Assembly: GCA_963707135.1 (NCBI GenBank)
Contig: CAVPOY010000024.1
Coordinates: 372,001 to 436,000 of the forward strand
Reading direction: 5' to 3'
DNA length: 64,000 bases
DNA from: JBGSTR01 sp963707135
GTDB lineage: Bacteria; Pseudomonadota; Gammaproteobacteria; Chromatiales; Chromatiaceae
The translations under genes and the position numbers were made by a program. Below are positions 17,191-25,789 of this stretch, piece after piece (position 1 is the stretch's first letter; every line of letters starts with the position of its first letter). Below the pieces are notes generated by a model that was not told the DNA's origin, ran no database searches, and saw only the letters and a program-made list of their open reading frames with translations.

Positions 17191-17995
17191 GCAGTCACCT
17201 GCTCTCGCTCTGGCACTCGTTGATCGCAACGATCGACGATGTGCTGCCGATCATCGGCATAATCGTCGGCTTCCAGGTGCTGATACTGCGACGGCGGATT
17301 CCAAACCTCTCCCAGGTGATATTCCGGGTTCGCGCTGGTGCTGCTCGGCCTCGCCTTCTTCCTCGAGGGGCTCGAGCGCGCCCTGTTCCCGTTCGGCAAG
17401 CTGATGGCCGAGCAGCTCACGGCCCCGGAGTTTCTCGGCCTGACCGGGGGAGAGACCTCGATCGGCGAGCACTGGCACGAGTACGTCTGGGTCTACCTGT
17501 TCGCGTTTGCGATCGGCTTCGCAACGACAGTGGCCGAGCCCTCGCTGATCGCCGTTGCCATCAAGGCCAACCAGGTATCCGCCGGCTCCATCAGCGTCTG
17601 GGGGCTGCGCATCGCGGTCGCCATCGGGGTAGCCGTCGGCATCTCGGTGGGGGCGTTCCGGATCGTCACCGGCACCCCGCTGCACTACTACATCATCACC
17701 GGCTACGTGTTCGTGTTGTTCCAGACCTGGTTCGCACCGCGCACCATCATCGCCCTTGCTTACGATTCGGGCGGCGTGACCACGTCCACGGTGACGGTAC
17801 CCCTGGTCGCCGCCCTTGGTCTCGGCCTTTCCTCCCACATACCCGGGACGAAACCCCCTGCTGGACGGCTTCGGACTGATCGCGTTCGCCAGCCTTTTTC
17901 CGATGATGACCGTTATGGGCTATGCCCAGCTGAGCGAGTGGCAGGTCCATCGCAAACGTGCCCGACAGATCGAGGTCGATGAGTCAGGAGACTGA
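17187..17995 (+). CDS. DUF1538 multi-pass membrane protein, second copy, two frame breaks
   Basis: Reading starts at an ATG overlapping the previous stop (MSSHLLSLWHSLIATIDDVLPIIG). The family sequence continues only by shifting frame near 17324 (one extra base in ATTCCGGG) and near 17852 (one extra A before a C-run), after which it ends as GFGLIAFASLFPMMTVMGY and a basic tail. Corrected, the protein is 268 residues with GFATTVAEPSLIAVA and AYDSGGVTTSTVTVPLV as in the first copy. Since both breaks are single bases and the rest is well conserved, sequencing error is likelier than decay. It presumably forms a hetero-oligomer with the first copy. The P-II-like gene starts 3 bases after the stop. 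Confidence 0.8.
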
Positions 17996-17998
17996 AGC

Positions 17999-18349
17999 AT
18001 GCACTTCAAGTTGATAATTGCGTTCGTCGAAAACGCCGAGACAGCGGCCGTACTCAAGGCCGCCCGCGAGGCCGGAGCCACCGGATCGACGGTGATCAGT
18101 CAGGCCCGCGGCGAGGGGGCCGAGCAATCCAAGACCTTTTTCGGGTTGACGCTGGAGACCCAGCGCGACGTGGTCCTGATGCTGGTCGAAGAGCATCTCA
18201 GCCGCGCGATCCTCGAGGCCATCGCCGCGGCCGGTCGCTTCGACGACAAACCCGGCTCCGGCATCGCCCTGCAGATCGATGTCGAGGATGCGGTCGGCAT
18301 CAGCCATCAGATCAGAAAGCTCTCCGACGTGGTGGAACAGGAGATTTGA
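17999..18349 (+). CDS. P-II-like signalling protein
   Basis: A 116-residue protein with P-II fold features: N-terminal MHFKLIIAFVENAETAAVLKAAREAG, a central loop region (SQARGEGAEQSKTFFG) and a C-terminal GRFDDKPGSGIALQIDVEDAVGI corresponding to the GKIGDGKIFV region of GlnB/GlnK. The T-loop tyrosine motif YRGAEY is absent, so uridylylation as in GlnB is not expected. Position directly after two DUF1538 membrane genes and before a CBS protein suggests that it gates or senses for that transporter, in the way SbtB does for SbtA. Ligands are unknown. Confidence 0.85.
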   Translation: MHFKLIIAFVENAETAAVLKAAREAGATGSTVISQARGEGAEQSKTFFGLTLETQRDVVLMLVEEHLSRAILEAIAAAGRFDDKPGSGIALQIDVEDAVGISHQIRKLSDVVEQEI

Positions 18350-18351
18350 GC

Positions 18352-18756
18352 ATGTCCCACAAGCCCCTGGTGCGCGTGCGCGCCGTGATGAAGACCCAGT
18401 TCGACGTGGTGGACGGGATGGCCACCGTGGCCGCCGCCCTTGAGACGATGAAGCACATCGAGAACAAGACCCTGATCGTAAAGCGGCGTCACGCGGACGA
18501 CGAGATCGGGCTAGTGATGATTTCGGACATCGCCCGCCACGTGCTGGCGAAGGACCGCGCCGCGGATCGCGTGAACGTCTACGAGATCATGGCCAAGCCG
18601 GTGATCTCGGTCTCGCCGGACATGGATATCCGCTACTGCGCCCGGCTGTTCGACCGCTTCTCGCTCTCCCGCGCGCCGGTGGTCGAAAAAGGCGAGGTCG
18701 TCGGCATCGTCAGCATGACGGACCTGGTCCTCAAGGGGATGCTGCCCAACCTGTGA
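18352..18756 (+). CDS. CBS domain protein
   Basis: 134 residues made of two CBS motifs: the first about residues 8-62 (VRAVMKTQFDVVDGMATVAAALE ... DEIGLVMISDIAR; parts shown), the second about 75-133 (IMAKPVISVSPDMDIRYCARLFD, SRAPVVEKGEVVGIVSMTDLV). CBS pairs bind adenine nucleotides and regulate attached or partner transporters and enzymes. The ATG at 18352 begins 3 bases after the P-II-like stop and has AGGAG upstream. It is the last gene of the DUF1538 run; a cytoplasmic energy-sensing partner of the P-II-like protein is a reasonable inference. Confidence 0.88.
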   Translation: MSHKPLVRVRAVMKTQFDVVDGMATVAAALETMKHIENKTLIVKRRHADDEIGLVMISDIARHVLAKDRAADRVNVYEIMAKPVISVSPDMDIRYCARLFDRFSLSRAPVVEKGEVVGIVSMTDLVLKGMLPNL

Positions 18757-19333
18757 ACGCGGGGGTGCGACGGCGGACGCGGACGCGCTGTCGATCGATC
18801 CCTCGGGCTGGTTCGCCGGGGTGCGCCGGAGGCCCTCACCCAACCGGGACACCCGGCCGGAAGGGTCGGTCGTCGACCTGCTGGTGATCCACAATATCAG
18901 CCTGCCCCCGGGCGAGTTCGGCGGTGGCTGGATCGACGACCTCTTTCTCAACCGGCTCGACCCCGAGGCGCACGACTACTTCGCGACCATCGCCGGTCTG
19001 CGGGTATCGGCTCACCTGCTGATCCGCCGTGACGGCCTGATCACCCAATACGTCGCGTTCGACGATCGGGCCTGGCACGCCGGAGCGTCCTGTTTCGATG
19101 GACGCGACTGGTGCAACGACTTTTCGATCGGCATCGAGCTCGAGGGCACCGACGATACGGCCTTCACGGACCGGCAGTACCGGGCACTCGCCGCCTGCAC
19201 GCGCACCATCCGCGGCCGCTATCCGGCGATTGCCGACGGACGCATCGTTGGGCACAGCGACATAGCGCCGGAGCGCAAGACAGACCCGGGCCCCGCGTTC
19301 GAATGGGACCGTTATCGCGCCCTGATCGCGTGA
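18753..19333 (+). CDS. ampD: 1,6-anhydro-N-acetylmuramyl-L-alanine amidase
   Basis: Cytoplasmic zinc amidase of cell-wall recycling, cleaving the anhydro-muramyl peptide bond. Visible motifs: VVDLLVIHNISLPPGEFGG with the first zinc His, VSAHLLIRRDGLITQYV, WHAGAS, NDFSIGIELEGTDD, and GHSDIAPERKTDPGPAFEW with the last zinc ligands. The family N-terminus (GW-AGVRRRPSPN) begins upstream of the first usable in-frame codon (GTG at 18821). A GTG at 18753 overlapping the CBS stop would fit if one G is missing from the G-run at 18761-18765, so the start is uncertain. Its 3' end overlaps the next gene in GTGA. Confidence 0.88.
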
Positions 19334-20133
19334 CGGAGCCTCGGGGGCCAATACTGAATCTCCACCTGCGCGAGCGCGGCGCGGATGGCTCGGCACGGAC
19401 CCCGCTGCTGCTCGTCCACGGCCTGTTCGGCTCATCGGCCAACTGGCAGGGGATCGCACGGCGGCTCGGCGACGACCGGCGCATCCTGATGCCGGACCTG
19501 CGCAATCACGGCAGCTCACCCCGCGACCATCGGATGGACTACCCCTCGATGGCCGCGGACCTGGGACGGCTGCTCGATGACCTGGGTATAGGGCGGGCGC
19601 ATCTGGTCGGTCACAGCATGGGCGGGAAGGCGGCCATGTGGCTCGCCCTGACCCAGCCGGACCGGGTCGCCTCGCTGGTGGTGGCCGACATCGCCCCCGT
19701 GACCTATCCAGCCCGCTTCGAGGCCCTGCTGGAGGCGCTGACCTCGCTACCTCTCGACGAGATCCGCGACCGCCGCGACGCCCACGCGCGGCTGGCGCCA
19801 CGGATTCCGCAGACGCCGGTCCGCGACTACCTGCTGCAGAACCTCGCCCGGGACCACGGCGGCCCCTGGCGCTGGCGCGTCAATCTCCCCGTCATCGCGG
19901 CCTCTATGGGCGCAATCCTGGGGTTTCCCGATACCGATGGCCGGCAGTTCGCCGGGACCGCACTGTTCGTCTACGGCAGCGCATCCGGTTATGTCGCCGC
20001 CGACCACCTGCCCCGAATCCGCGAGCTCTTCCCGCTGGCCAGGCTGCGCGCGATCCCAAACGCCGGGCACTGGGTCTATGCCGATCAGCCGGACGCCTTC
20101 GTCGCGGCGGTCTCGGGCGCATTGCGCGACTGA
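19330..20133 (+). CDS. Alpha/beta-fold hydrolase (YbfF-like esterase)
   Basis: A 267-residue hydrolase. Oxyanion region LLLVHGLFGSSANW, nucleophile elbow VGHSMGGKAA (Ser near residue 98), ADIAPVTY after it and C-terminal catalytic His in IPNAGHWVYADQPD. The sequence resembles acyl-CoA esterase YbfF more than haloalkane dehalogenases. Substrate unknown; small acyl esters or thioesters are likely. The GTG at 19330 overlaps the ampD stop (GTGA), giving translational coupling with ampD. An argininosuccinate synthase gene follows after 85 bases. Confidence 0.85.
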   Translation: MTEPRGPILNLHLRERGADGSARTPLLLVHGLFGSSANWQGIARRLGDDRRILMPDLRNHGSSPRDHRMDYPSMAADLGRLLDDLGIGRAHLVGHSMGGKAAMWLALTQPDRVASLVVADIAPVTYPARFEALLEALTSLPLDEIRDRRDAHARLAPRIPQTPVRDYLLQNLARDHGGPWRWRVNLPVIAASMGAILGFPDTDGRQFAGTALFVYGSASGYVAADHLPRIRELFPLARLRAIPNAGHWVYADQPDAFVAAVSGALRD

Positions 20134-20218
20134 CCCGTCGCGGACTGATCAACAACCGGCTCCCTCCGCACAGGTCGCCGATCTATACTGCCGCCTTTCG
20201 TCGATTCGGAGCTTACTC

Positions 20219-21439
20219 ATGGCGCAGAGCGCGATAAACAAAGTGGTCCTGGCCTATTCCGGGGGCCTCGACACCTCGGTCATCCTGAAGTGGCTTCAGG
20301 ATAAGTACGGCTGCGAGGTGGTCACCTTCACCGCCGACATCGGCCAGGGCGAGGAGGTGGAGCCGGCGCGCGCCAAGGCCCGGGCGGCGGGGATCCGCGA
20401 GATCTACATCGAGGATCTCCGCGAGGAGTTCGTCCGCGATTTCGTCTACCCGATGTTCCGCGCCAACGCCCTTTACGAGGGCGAGTACCTGCTCGGCACG
20501 TCCATCGCGCGGCCGCTGATCGCCAAGCGGTTGGTGGAGATCGCCGTCGAAACCGGCGCCGACGCCATCTCCCACGGTGCGACCGGCAAGGGGAACGACC
20601 AGGTCCGGTTCGAGCTCGGCGCCTACGCGCTGCGGCCCGACATCCGGATCATCGCGCCCTGGCGTGAGTGGGACCTGCTGTCACGCGAAAAGCTCCTGGC
20701 CTATGCGGAAGCGAATGGCATCCCGGTCGAGATGAAGCGCGACGGCACCAAATCGCCGTACTCGATGGACGCCAATCTGCTGCACATCTCCTACGAGGGT
20801 TACGACCTGGAGGATCCCTGGTGCGAGCCCGGCGCCGACATGTGGCGCTGGACGGTCGCGCCGGAGCGGGCCCCCGATGAACCGACCTACATCGAGTTGA
20901 CGTTCGAGCGCGGCGACATAACGGCGATCGACGGGCAGGCCATGAGCCCCGCCACGGTACTCGCCGAGTTGAACCGGATCGGCGGCGCGAACGGCATCGG
21001 CCGCGCGGACATCGTCGAGAACCGTTACGTCGGCATGAAGTCCCGCGGCTGCTACGAGACCCCCGGCGGCACCATCATGCTCAAGGCCCACCGGGCGATG
21101 GAGTCGCTGACCCTCGACCGCGAGGCGGCGCATCTCAAGGACGAACTGATGCCCCGCTACGCGAGCCTGGTCTACAACGGCTACTGGTTCAGCCCCGAGC
21201 GTCGGATGCTCCAGGCGGCGATCGACCAGACCCAGTCCGTCGTCAACGGCGTCGTAAGGCTCAAGCTCTACAAGGGCAACGTCCTGGTGGTCGGCCGCAG
21301 GTCCGACACGGACAGCCTGTTCGACGAGTCCATCGCCACGTTCGAGGAAGACGCCGGCGCCTACGACCAGGGGGACGCGACCGGCTTCATACGGCTCAAT
21401 GCCCTGCGGCTGCGCGTCGCCGGTCGGAAGCGAAAGTAG
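20219..21439 (+). CDS. argG: Argininosuccinate synthase
   Basis: A 406-residue enzyme joining citrulline and aspartate with ATP in arginine synthesis. The ATP loop AYSGGLDTS is at about residues 12-20; TFTADIGQGEE, GTSIARPLIAK, SHGATGKGNDQVRFE, APWREWDL, SPYSMDANLLHISYEG, YVGMKSRGCYETPGGTI and the C-terminal dimerisation helix follow in family order. The length is normal and no break is seen. It is the last gene before the gene-poor mobile-element scar, and argH is not nearby. Confidence 0.97.
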   Translation: MAQSAINKVVLAYSGGLDTSVILKWLQDKYGCEVVTFTADIGQGEEVEPARAKARAAGIREIYIEDLREEFVRDFVYPMFRANALYEGEYLLGTSIARPLIAKRLVEIAVETGADAISHGATGKGNDQVRFELGAYALRPDIRIIAPWREWDLLSREKLLAYAEANGIPVEMKRDGTKSPYSMDANLLHISYEGYDLEDPWCEPGADMWRWTVAPERAPDEPTYIELTFERGDITAIDGQAMSPATVLAELNRIGGANGIGRADIVENRYVGMKSRGCYETPGGTIMLKAHRAMESLTLDREAAHLKDELMPRYASLVYNGYWFSPERRMLQAAIDQTQSVVNGVVRLKLYKGNVLVVGRRSDTDSLFDESIATFEEDAGAYDQGDATGFIRLNALRLRVAGRKRK

Positions 21440-21959
21440 GGAGCGATGCTCGCCATGAGGGCGCAACACAGCAGGATCCAGGCGCGCGTCCGTGAGACCG
21501 ACGCCTTCAGAGGAACCAACGCCGCCAAGGTACCCTACCCGCGGCCGGCCCTGTGACGGCGTCGATGCGACGCTTATTGCCGATGCGCGCGCGGTCGGTC
21601 TCGACCGACTTCGGAAGGATAGCCAGATCCGCTGGCGATCTCGTTGGTGCGCCGACTCTCGGCCACCAGACGGAGCGCGTGCGTTCCGGTCGGGGGGATC
21701 TACCGGCTACCCATCGGCAGAGCCGAGGTACGCCTCACTCTCCAGCGCGGGTCTGTGGCCGCTGCCTGATCCGAGGCCGCCTTGCTCTGCAACGCGTGCG
21801 GCATGGCCTCGGCCTCGAAAAGTAGCGCGCCAACAATGGCGAATCCTAGTAGTGGTTAGCCAATCAACTCGCGCATTGAAGCGCCCAGTGAAGTTCCCGT
21901 ATCTTTTTTGAGCTTGTACGCTGACGCCATTCTCGTTGACCGCACCCTTTGGACGATGC
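21440..21959. other. Gene-poor stretch after argG
   Basis: About 520 bases with no convincing gene. Short open frames exist on both strands but none has a ribosome site together with protein-like composition. The stretch borders insertion-sequence remnants and probably is degraded mobile DNA. Confidence 0.5.
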
Positions 21960-22110
21960 CCCTGAACTGTGGGGGGCTGCGAACAGGACGCTGTCTCGAT
22001 GTCATCGCGCAGGCGGCGACGCCAAAGATGGAAGCTCGCGGTACTGATCGACACGCCTCGGCCGAAGGCTGCCGTACTTAGCGCGCTGCGCTCGGCGCGT
22101 TCGATCAGCC
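21960..22110 (-). pseudogene. IS66-type accessory protein (TnpA) remnant
   Basis: On the minus strand the translated segment ERAERSALSTAAFGRGV followed by SISTASFHLWRRRLRDD resembles the N-terminal helix-turn-helix of the small IS66-family OrfA/TnpA protein (pattern: G-LS-xAFCREHGIS-STF-WRRRL). A stop codon lies just upstream of this piece and no TnpB or TnpC is found, so it is a fragment. The similarity is recognised by eye over about 35 residues only. Confidence 0.4.
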
Positions 22111-22221
22111 GATGTCACTGCACGCGGTGGCGCCGCATGCGCGCTCTAGTGTTCGTGCCCAAGGAAACCTCCCGTCGGGATGAATCACTGCGTCCATTCT
22201 CGGAACCCCGCGTGAGTCCGG

Positions 22222-22316
22222 TATTAATGGTTGCAAAAGTCGCTGCAGCAGCAGTTGTCGGATAAACAGTCGCTTGGGCAACATGGGACCTGCGGATACT
22301 TACGCAACCATTAATA
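22222..22316. repeat. 95-base element with perfect 13-base inverted ends
   Basis: TATTAATGGTTGC at 22222-22234 is repeated exactly in inverted orientation as GCAACCATTAATA at 22304-22316. It lies between the IS66-like and IS630 remnants and could be the joined ends of a lost element or a small non-autonomous element. Confidence 0.5.
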
Positions 22317-22407
22317 GAACGTCGCGCAGTCGTCGCTTACGGTTATGCTCGCGGGCTGACTCGTGAAGTTGCTGTTGTACCCAGCTAATGCCAGTTTTTC
22401 GGTGTTT

Positions 22408-22848
22408 TCATTGGCTGGTAATGGCGAAGTTCTCCGTCAACAGTGACCGCAGGTGACCCCGATAGCGCTGGGGATTGTTGAAAAATTCTTCGCAGGCGGT
22501 GCGGAAGTCGGCGAACGTCTCGTAATAGCGGTTGTAGAGCACCTGCTTCTTGAAGAACTTCCACAGCCGCTCGATGAGGTTCAAGTTCGGTGCATAGGCG
22601 GGAAGGAAGACGAGCTTGATGCGGGAATCCTGCAGGTACGCCTGAACCGCCCGGGAGCGGTAGTAGCGGGCGTTGTCGCAGATGATGTAGATGCAGGTGG
22701 CGCAGGTATAGGCCAGCAGGATCTGATCGAACAGCGCGAGGGTTGAGGTGGCGTCGATGGTGTCGTCGTAACGCACCAGCGGCTCCAGGCGCTCGAGGTC
22801 GACGGCGCCGTTGATGTTGAGGCGCCGCCGCCCGGTGTTGGAGGGCAC
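22408..22848 (-). pseudogene. IS630 family transposase, C-terminal fragment
   Basis: About 146 residues of the DDE catalytic domain: YIICDNARYYRS with the second Asp, LVFLPAYAPNLNLIERLWKFFKK with the catalytic Glu, and the family C-terminus FNNPQRYRGHLRSLLTENF. The N-terminal helix-turn-helix and the first catalytic Asp are missing; family similarity begins near PSNTGRRRLNINGAVD, just inside the 5' end of the open frame. It cannot be active on its own. The fragment has lower GC and more Tyr/Asn/Ile than neighbouring genes, consistent with foreign origin. Confidence 0.85.
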
Positions 22849-22854
22849 TTCACG

Positions 22855-23257
22855 GTGGTTCGTTTATCGCTGATCGCGTATCGAGCGGAATCGGCCTCAC
22901 AACGCGCCCCGATTGCACGGAGCGTGCTCGATACCGTGCCATTTTCCTCTGAGAGTCAGCGTCCTAACCCGCGCCGGGCCAGAAAATAGCCATGTCCCCG
23001 CTGACGGCGCACTCAGCCACCAAGCTGGAGCGCATTGTGAGCAATGCGGGTCAGACGGCCTTTGGCGGCGGAGTACTGCTAGCTGGAGGCCAAAATGCAA
23101 TCGGCACCAGTTGCGCAGTGCTCTTCAACAACCGATCCCGAGATTAGGAGGGTACGTTGGAAATTTGGGAAGCCGGGATTTGAACAATGGACTACGACTT
23201 GCTGTTGCTCGACGATGAGCGGTACCCAGAATGGGACGACGGTACCGCGGAGCCCGA
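22855..23257. other. Intergenic remnant region before the AEC transporter gene
   Basis: About 400 bases between the IS630 fragment and the 3' end of the AEC transporter gene. No gene, RNA or terminator is recognised. A short open frame at 23187-23375 runs into the transporter gene on the other strand and is not protein-like overall. Confidence 0.45.
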
Positions 23258-24124
23258 TCAGGGCAGGATCGCCGCCAGCGTAAGCGGTATCACGAGCAGG
23301 CTGGCCAGGGTTCCCCAGATGACGATCGACGCCACCTTGACCGGTTCCTGGTCGTACTTCTCGGCGAGCATGTAGTTCAGCACCGCCGGCGGCAGCGCGG
23401 CGAACAGGATTAGCTGCCCGGGGAGCAGGCCGTCCAGACGGAGCAGTGGCAGCACCAGCAGGGCGATCAGCACGCCGCTCGCGGGCCGGAGCAACCCGCC
23501 AGCGAGCCCGATTCGCCAGTGCGACAGGTCCGCGTCGACGAGCCGGACGCCGAGCGCGAACAGCATCAGGGGTATCGCCACCTGGCCGAGCATCTCGATG
23601 GCCTGGGCGAGCGGCGCGTACACCGGAATGCCCAGCAGCGATACCGTCAGCCCGGCCAAGGTCGCCAGGATCATCGGCATTCGCAGCAGCGCGAGCAGGC
23701 TCGAATGGCGGTCGAGTATCCGCACGCCGACGGTGAAATGCAGCAGGTTCTCGACCAGGAACAGCACCACGGCCGCCGGAAGCCCTTCCTTGCCGAAGGC
23801 GAGCAGGGCGAGCGGCAGGCCCATGTTCCCGGAGTTGTTGAACATCATCGGCGGCAGCAAGGTGCGCCGCGCGACTCCGAGCGGGCGAGCGACCGCGAGC
23901 GCGACCACGCCCGACCCGAGCACCACGAGCAGTCCGCCGAGCGCCAGGTCGAGATAGTCCAGCAGCCGGAAATCCTCTCCGGACATCACGTGGAAGATCA
24001 GCGCCGGAACGAAGACATCGAGGTTCACGCGGTTGGCGGCCGACATGTCGGTCGCGTGCCGACGGGCGTAGAGGTAGCCCACCAGCACCAGCCCGAACAC
24101 GGGCAGGACGATCGACAGGATCAT
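23258..24124 (-). CDS. AEC family transporter
   Basis: A 288-residue inner membrane protein of about ten hydrophobic helices, of the auxin-efflux-carrier/malonate-permease group. Family features: VFGLVLVGYLYARR at the start, FVPALIFHVM, MMFNNSGNMGLPLALLAFG (the discontinuous helix in the first half), and AALPPAVLNYMLAEKYDQ in the second half. Bacterial members carry small organic anions such as malonate or malate; the substrate is not known. A histidine phosphatase gene ends 13 bases upstream on the same strand, so the two are likely co-transcribed. Confidence 0.9.
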   Translation of the reverse strand: MILSIVLPVFGLVLVGYLYARRHATDMSAANRVNLDVFVPALIFHVMSGEDFRLLDYLDLALGGLLVVLGSGVVALAVARPLGVARRTLLPPMMFNNSGNMGLPLALLAFGKEGLPAAVVLFLVENLLHFTVGVRILDRHSSLLALLRMPMILATLAGLTVSLLGIPVYAPLAQAIEMLGQVAIPLMLFALGVRLVDADLSHWRIGLAGGLLRPASGVLIALLVLPLLRLDGLLPGQLILFAALPPAVLNYMLAEKYDQEPVKVASIVIWGTLASLLVIPLTLAAILP

Positions 24125-24137
24125 CGTGGCGGCCGGT

Positions 24138-24737
24138 TCATGCGAGGGTGCGGGCGTTGACCCACTCGACGCTCGCGCCGAAGCGCCCGTGACGGATGCG
24201 CACCAGCCCCGCGTAGTCGATGCGCAGCCGATACCAGCGCTCGGCGTCCGCCCTCAGCAGGTGGCCGACGACCGCGCGCATGACCCCGGCGTGGCAGACG
24301 ATCAGCAAATGCCGGCCCGGGTGGGCGGCAATCTGGCGCCAGTAGGTATCGGCGATGCGGTCGATGAAGTCGCCCAGTGACTCGGCACCGGGCGGGCGGG
24401 CGCCCACGGGGTCCAGATGGAAGGCCTTGTACTGCTCCGGCTCGACCGCGGCGACCTCGGTCGGCGCGCGCCCCTCCCAGGCGCCCATGCCGATCTCCCG
24501 GAAACCCGGCTCCACGGCCAGCGGCAGGCCCAGCCGACCGGCGGTCTCGACGGCAAACTCCCGGCATCGGGCCATCGGCGAGCTGATGATCTGGGACCAG
24601 GGGGCATGCACGCCCAACCCCGCGCGCATCTGTGCCCAGCCGGTCGGCGAAAGCGGGTCGTCGACGCCGTTTCCGCGATAACGGCGCCCGCCGACGGGTT
24701 CGCCATGCCGGATCAGGTCCACCAGGGTGTCTCGCAT
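24138..24737 (-). CDS. Histidine phosphatase family protein
   Basis: A 199-residue protein of the phosphoglycerate mutase/alpha-ribazole phosphatase branch. The catalytic motif is LIRHGEP (His at about residue 10), with SPMARCREFA, EIGMGAWEGR (the acid residue) and the second histidine in LIVCHAGVMRAV. It may remove phosphate from alpha-ribazole phosphate or another small phosphoester. No cobalamin genes are in the window. The ATG at 24737 gives the family N-terminus; a longer frame upstream is not protein-like. Confidence 0.85.
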   Translation of the reverse strand: MRDTLVDLIRHGEPVGGRRYRGNGVDDPLSPTGWAQMRAGLGVHAPWSQIISSPMARCREFAVETAGRLGLPLAVEPGFREIGMGAWEGRAPTEVAAVEPEQYKAFHLDPVGARPPGAESLGDFIDRIADTYWRQIAAHPGRHLLIVCHAGVMRAVVGHLLRADAERWYRLRIDYAGLVRIRHGRFGASVEWVNARTLA

Positions 24738-24924
24738 GGTTGTCGTCACCAGTCGCCGCGGCGTTGGCCCGGACCCCGGCGATAAACGCGCCGAAGCTGC
24801 TGCTTGTCTCCTGCTACCGCCTCGCGAGACGGTCGGGCGGGAGGAAGCTCCGCGGCCCGCGCATGGCAGGCGGCCGCCCGAAGCGGTACATTCTAGTCCA
24901 GTCACGGTCAGTTCCCGCTCGAGC

Positions 24925-25227
24925 ATGAAGACCAAGATCTATCCCGGCATCCACAACGAACCGAAGGGCGGCATGACGCCGACGGCCAACATCATCCGCG
25001 ACGCCTGGGTGTTCGGCCTGCTGTCTGAAGACGAAACCTGCGAGGGCTGGACGGTACAGGGGATCGAGGGCCTGTATGACAAGGTTTCCGCGGCCTGGGC
25101 GCCATTCGGCCACCTGGTCTCGAGGCTTCCGGCCGAGCTCGCGGAGCGCCACGCGCGCATTTACGGCGAGGCTGTCGCGCGTGCGCGGGCCGCGGGCTGG
25201 GACCCGGAGTTGGGCGACGATGACTAG
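24925..25227 (+). CDS. Conserved small protein of unknown function
   Basis: A 100-residue soluble acidic protein with no signal peptide or membrane segment. Sequence begins MKTKIYPGIHNEPKGGMTPTANIIRDAW and ends GWDPELGDDD. The composition is regular and protein-like, with a GLLSEDETCEGW turn and a helical second half. I do not recognise a family. It is followed closely by another unknown gene and a hemerythrin on the same strand; the 30-base gap to the next start suggests co-transcription. Confidence 0.65.
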   Translation: MKTKIYPGIHNEPKGGMTPTANIIRDAWVFGLLSEDETCEGWTVQGIEGLYDKVSAAWAPFGHLVSRLPAELAERHARIYGEAVARARAAGWDPELGDDD

Positions 25228-25257
25228 GGCTCCGAACGGGCGTTGAGCCGCGAGATC

Positions 25258-25710
25258 ATGCCGAGTCGCGTCACCCGCGAGACCTTTTTTCGACCCGGCA
25301 CCTCGGTCGCCCGCGAGCCGAGCGCCCTTCCGGCTGACGTCTTCAACGGCCTGCAGCTGTTGCTGAGCCGCGGCGGCGGGGAGAGCGTCTTTCTGCCGAT
25401 CCGGTCCATGCAGTATCTGGCCGTGATCGCGCGCGAGGAGGTGCTGTTCGTCGACGCCCAGGGCGGATACGCGCACCAAAATGGCGTCGGAGGGCGGATT
25501 ATCCGTATCGCCTGGCGGCCGGCGCCGGGCAGGGAGTCCCTGTCGGCGCCGGTCCCCTGCGAGATCGTTTACTATTTCAAGGATTTGACGGAGGTCCAGC
25601 GGCGGCTGATCTCGAACATCCGCCCGAGCTTGAAGCTGGTACTGGACCGGCAGCGGGAGCGGGCCATGCAGCCGGTCGAAGGCCGCATCCTGCCGTTCCG
25701 GCATCCCTGA
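25258..25710 (+). CDS. Conserved protein of unknown function
   Basis: 150 residues from the ATG at 25258. Soluble and basic, with alternating hydrophobic strands (YLAVIAREEVLFVDAQGG; PCEIVYYFKDLTEVQRRLISN) suggesting a beta-rich N-terminal part and a final helix. No motif identifies it. It lies between the 100-residue unknown protein and the second hemerythrin, all in the same direction with short gaps, so a functional link with the hemerythrin is possible but unproven. Confidence 0.65.
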   Translation: MPSRVTRETFFRPGTSVAREPSALPADVFNGLQLLLSRGGGESVFLPIRSMQYLAVIAREEVLFVDAQGGYAHQNGVGGRIIRIAWRPAPGRESLSAPVPCEIVYYFKDLTEVQRRLISNIRPSLKLVLDRQRERAMQPVEGRILPFRHP

Positions 25711-25789
25711 ACGGTCGGTGGCCACCGGGGCCGAGTCGGTCCCCGACGCGCCCGGCAAATTACAAAGCCCACGTGGGACGAGGAGAGCG

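Noticed and set aside
17187..17995. Programmed frameshifting in the second DUF1538 gene
   Set aside because: Two separate shifts with no slippery heptamer and stimulatory hairpin are seen, and similar one-base breaks occur in unrelated genes, so error or mutation fits better.
23187..23375. 62-residue frame starting MDYDLLLLDDERYPEWDD
   Set aside because: It runs into the AEC transporter gene on the opposite strand and lacks a clear protein character after the first 20 residues.
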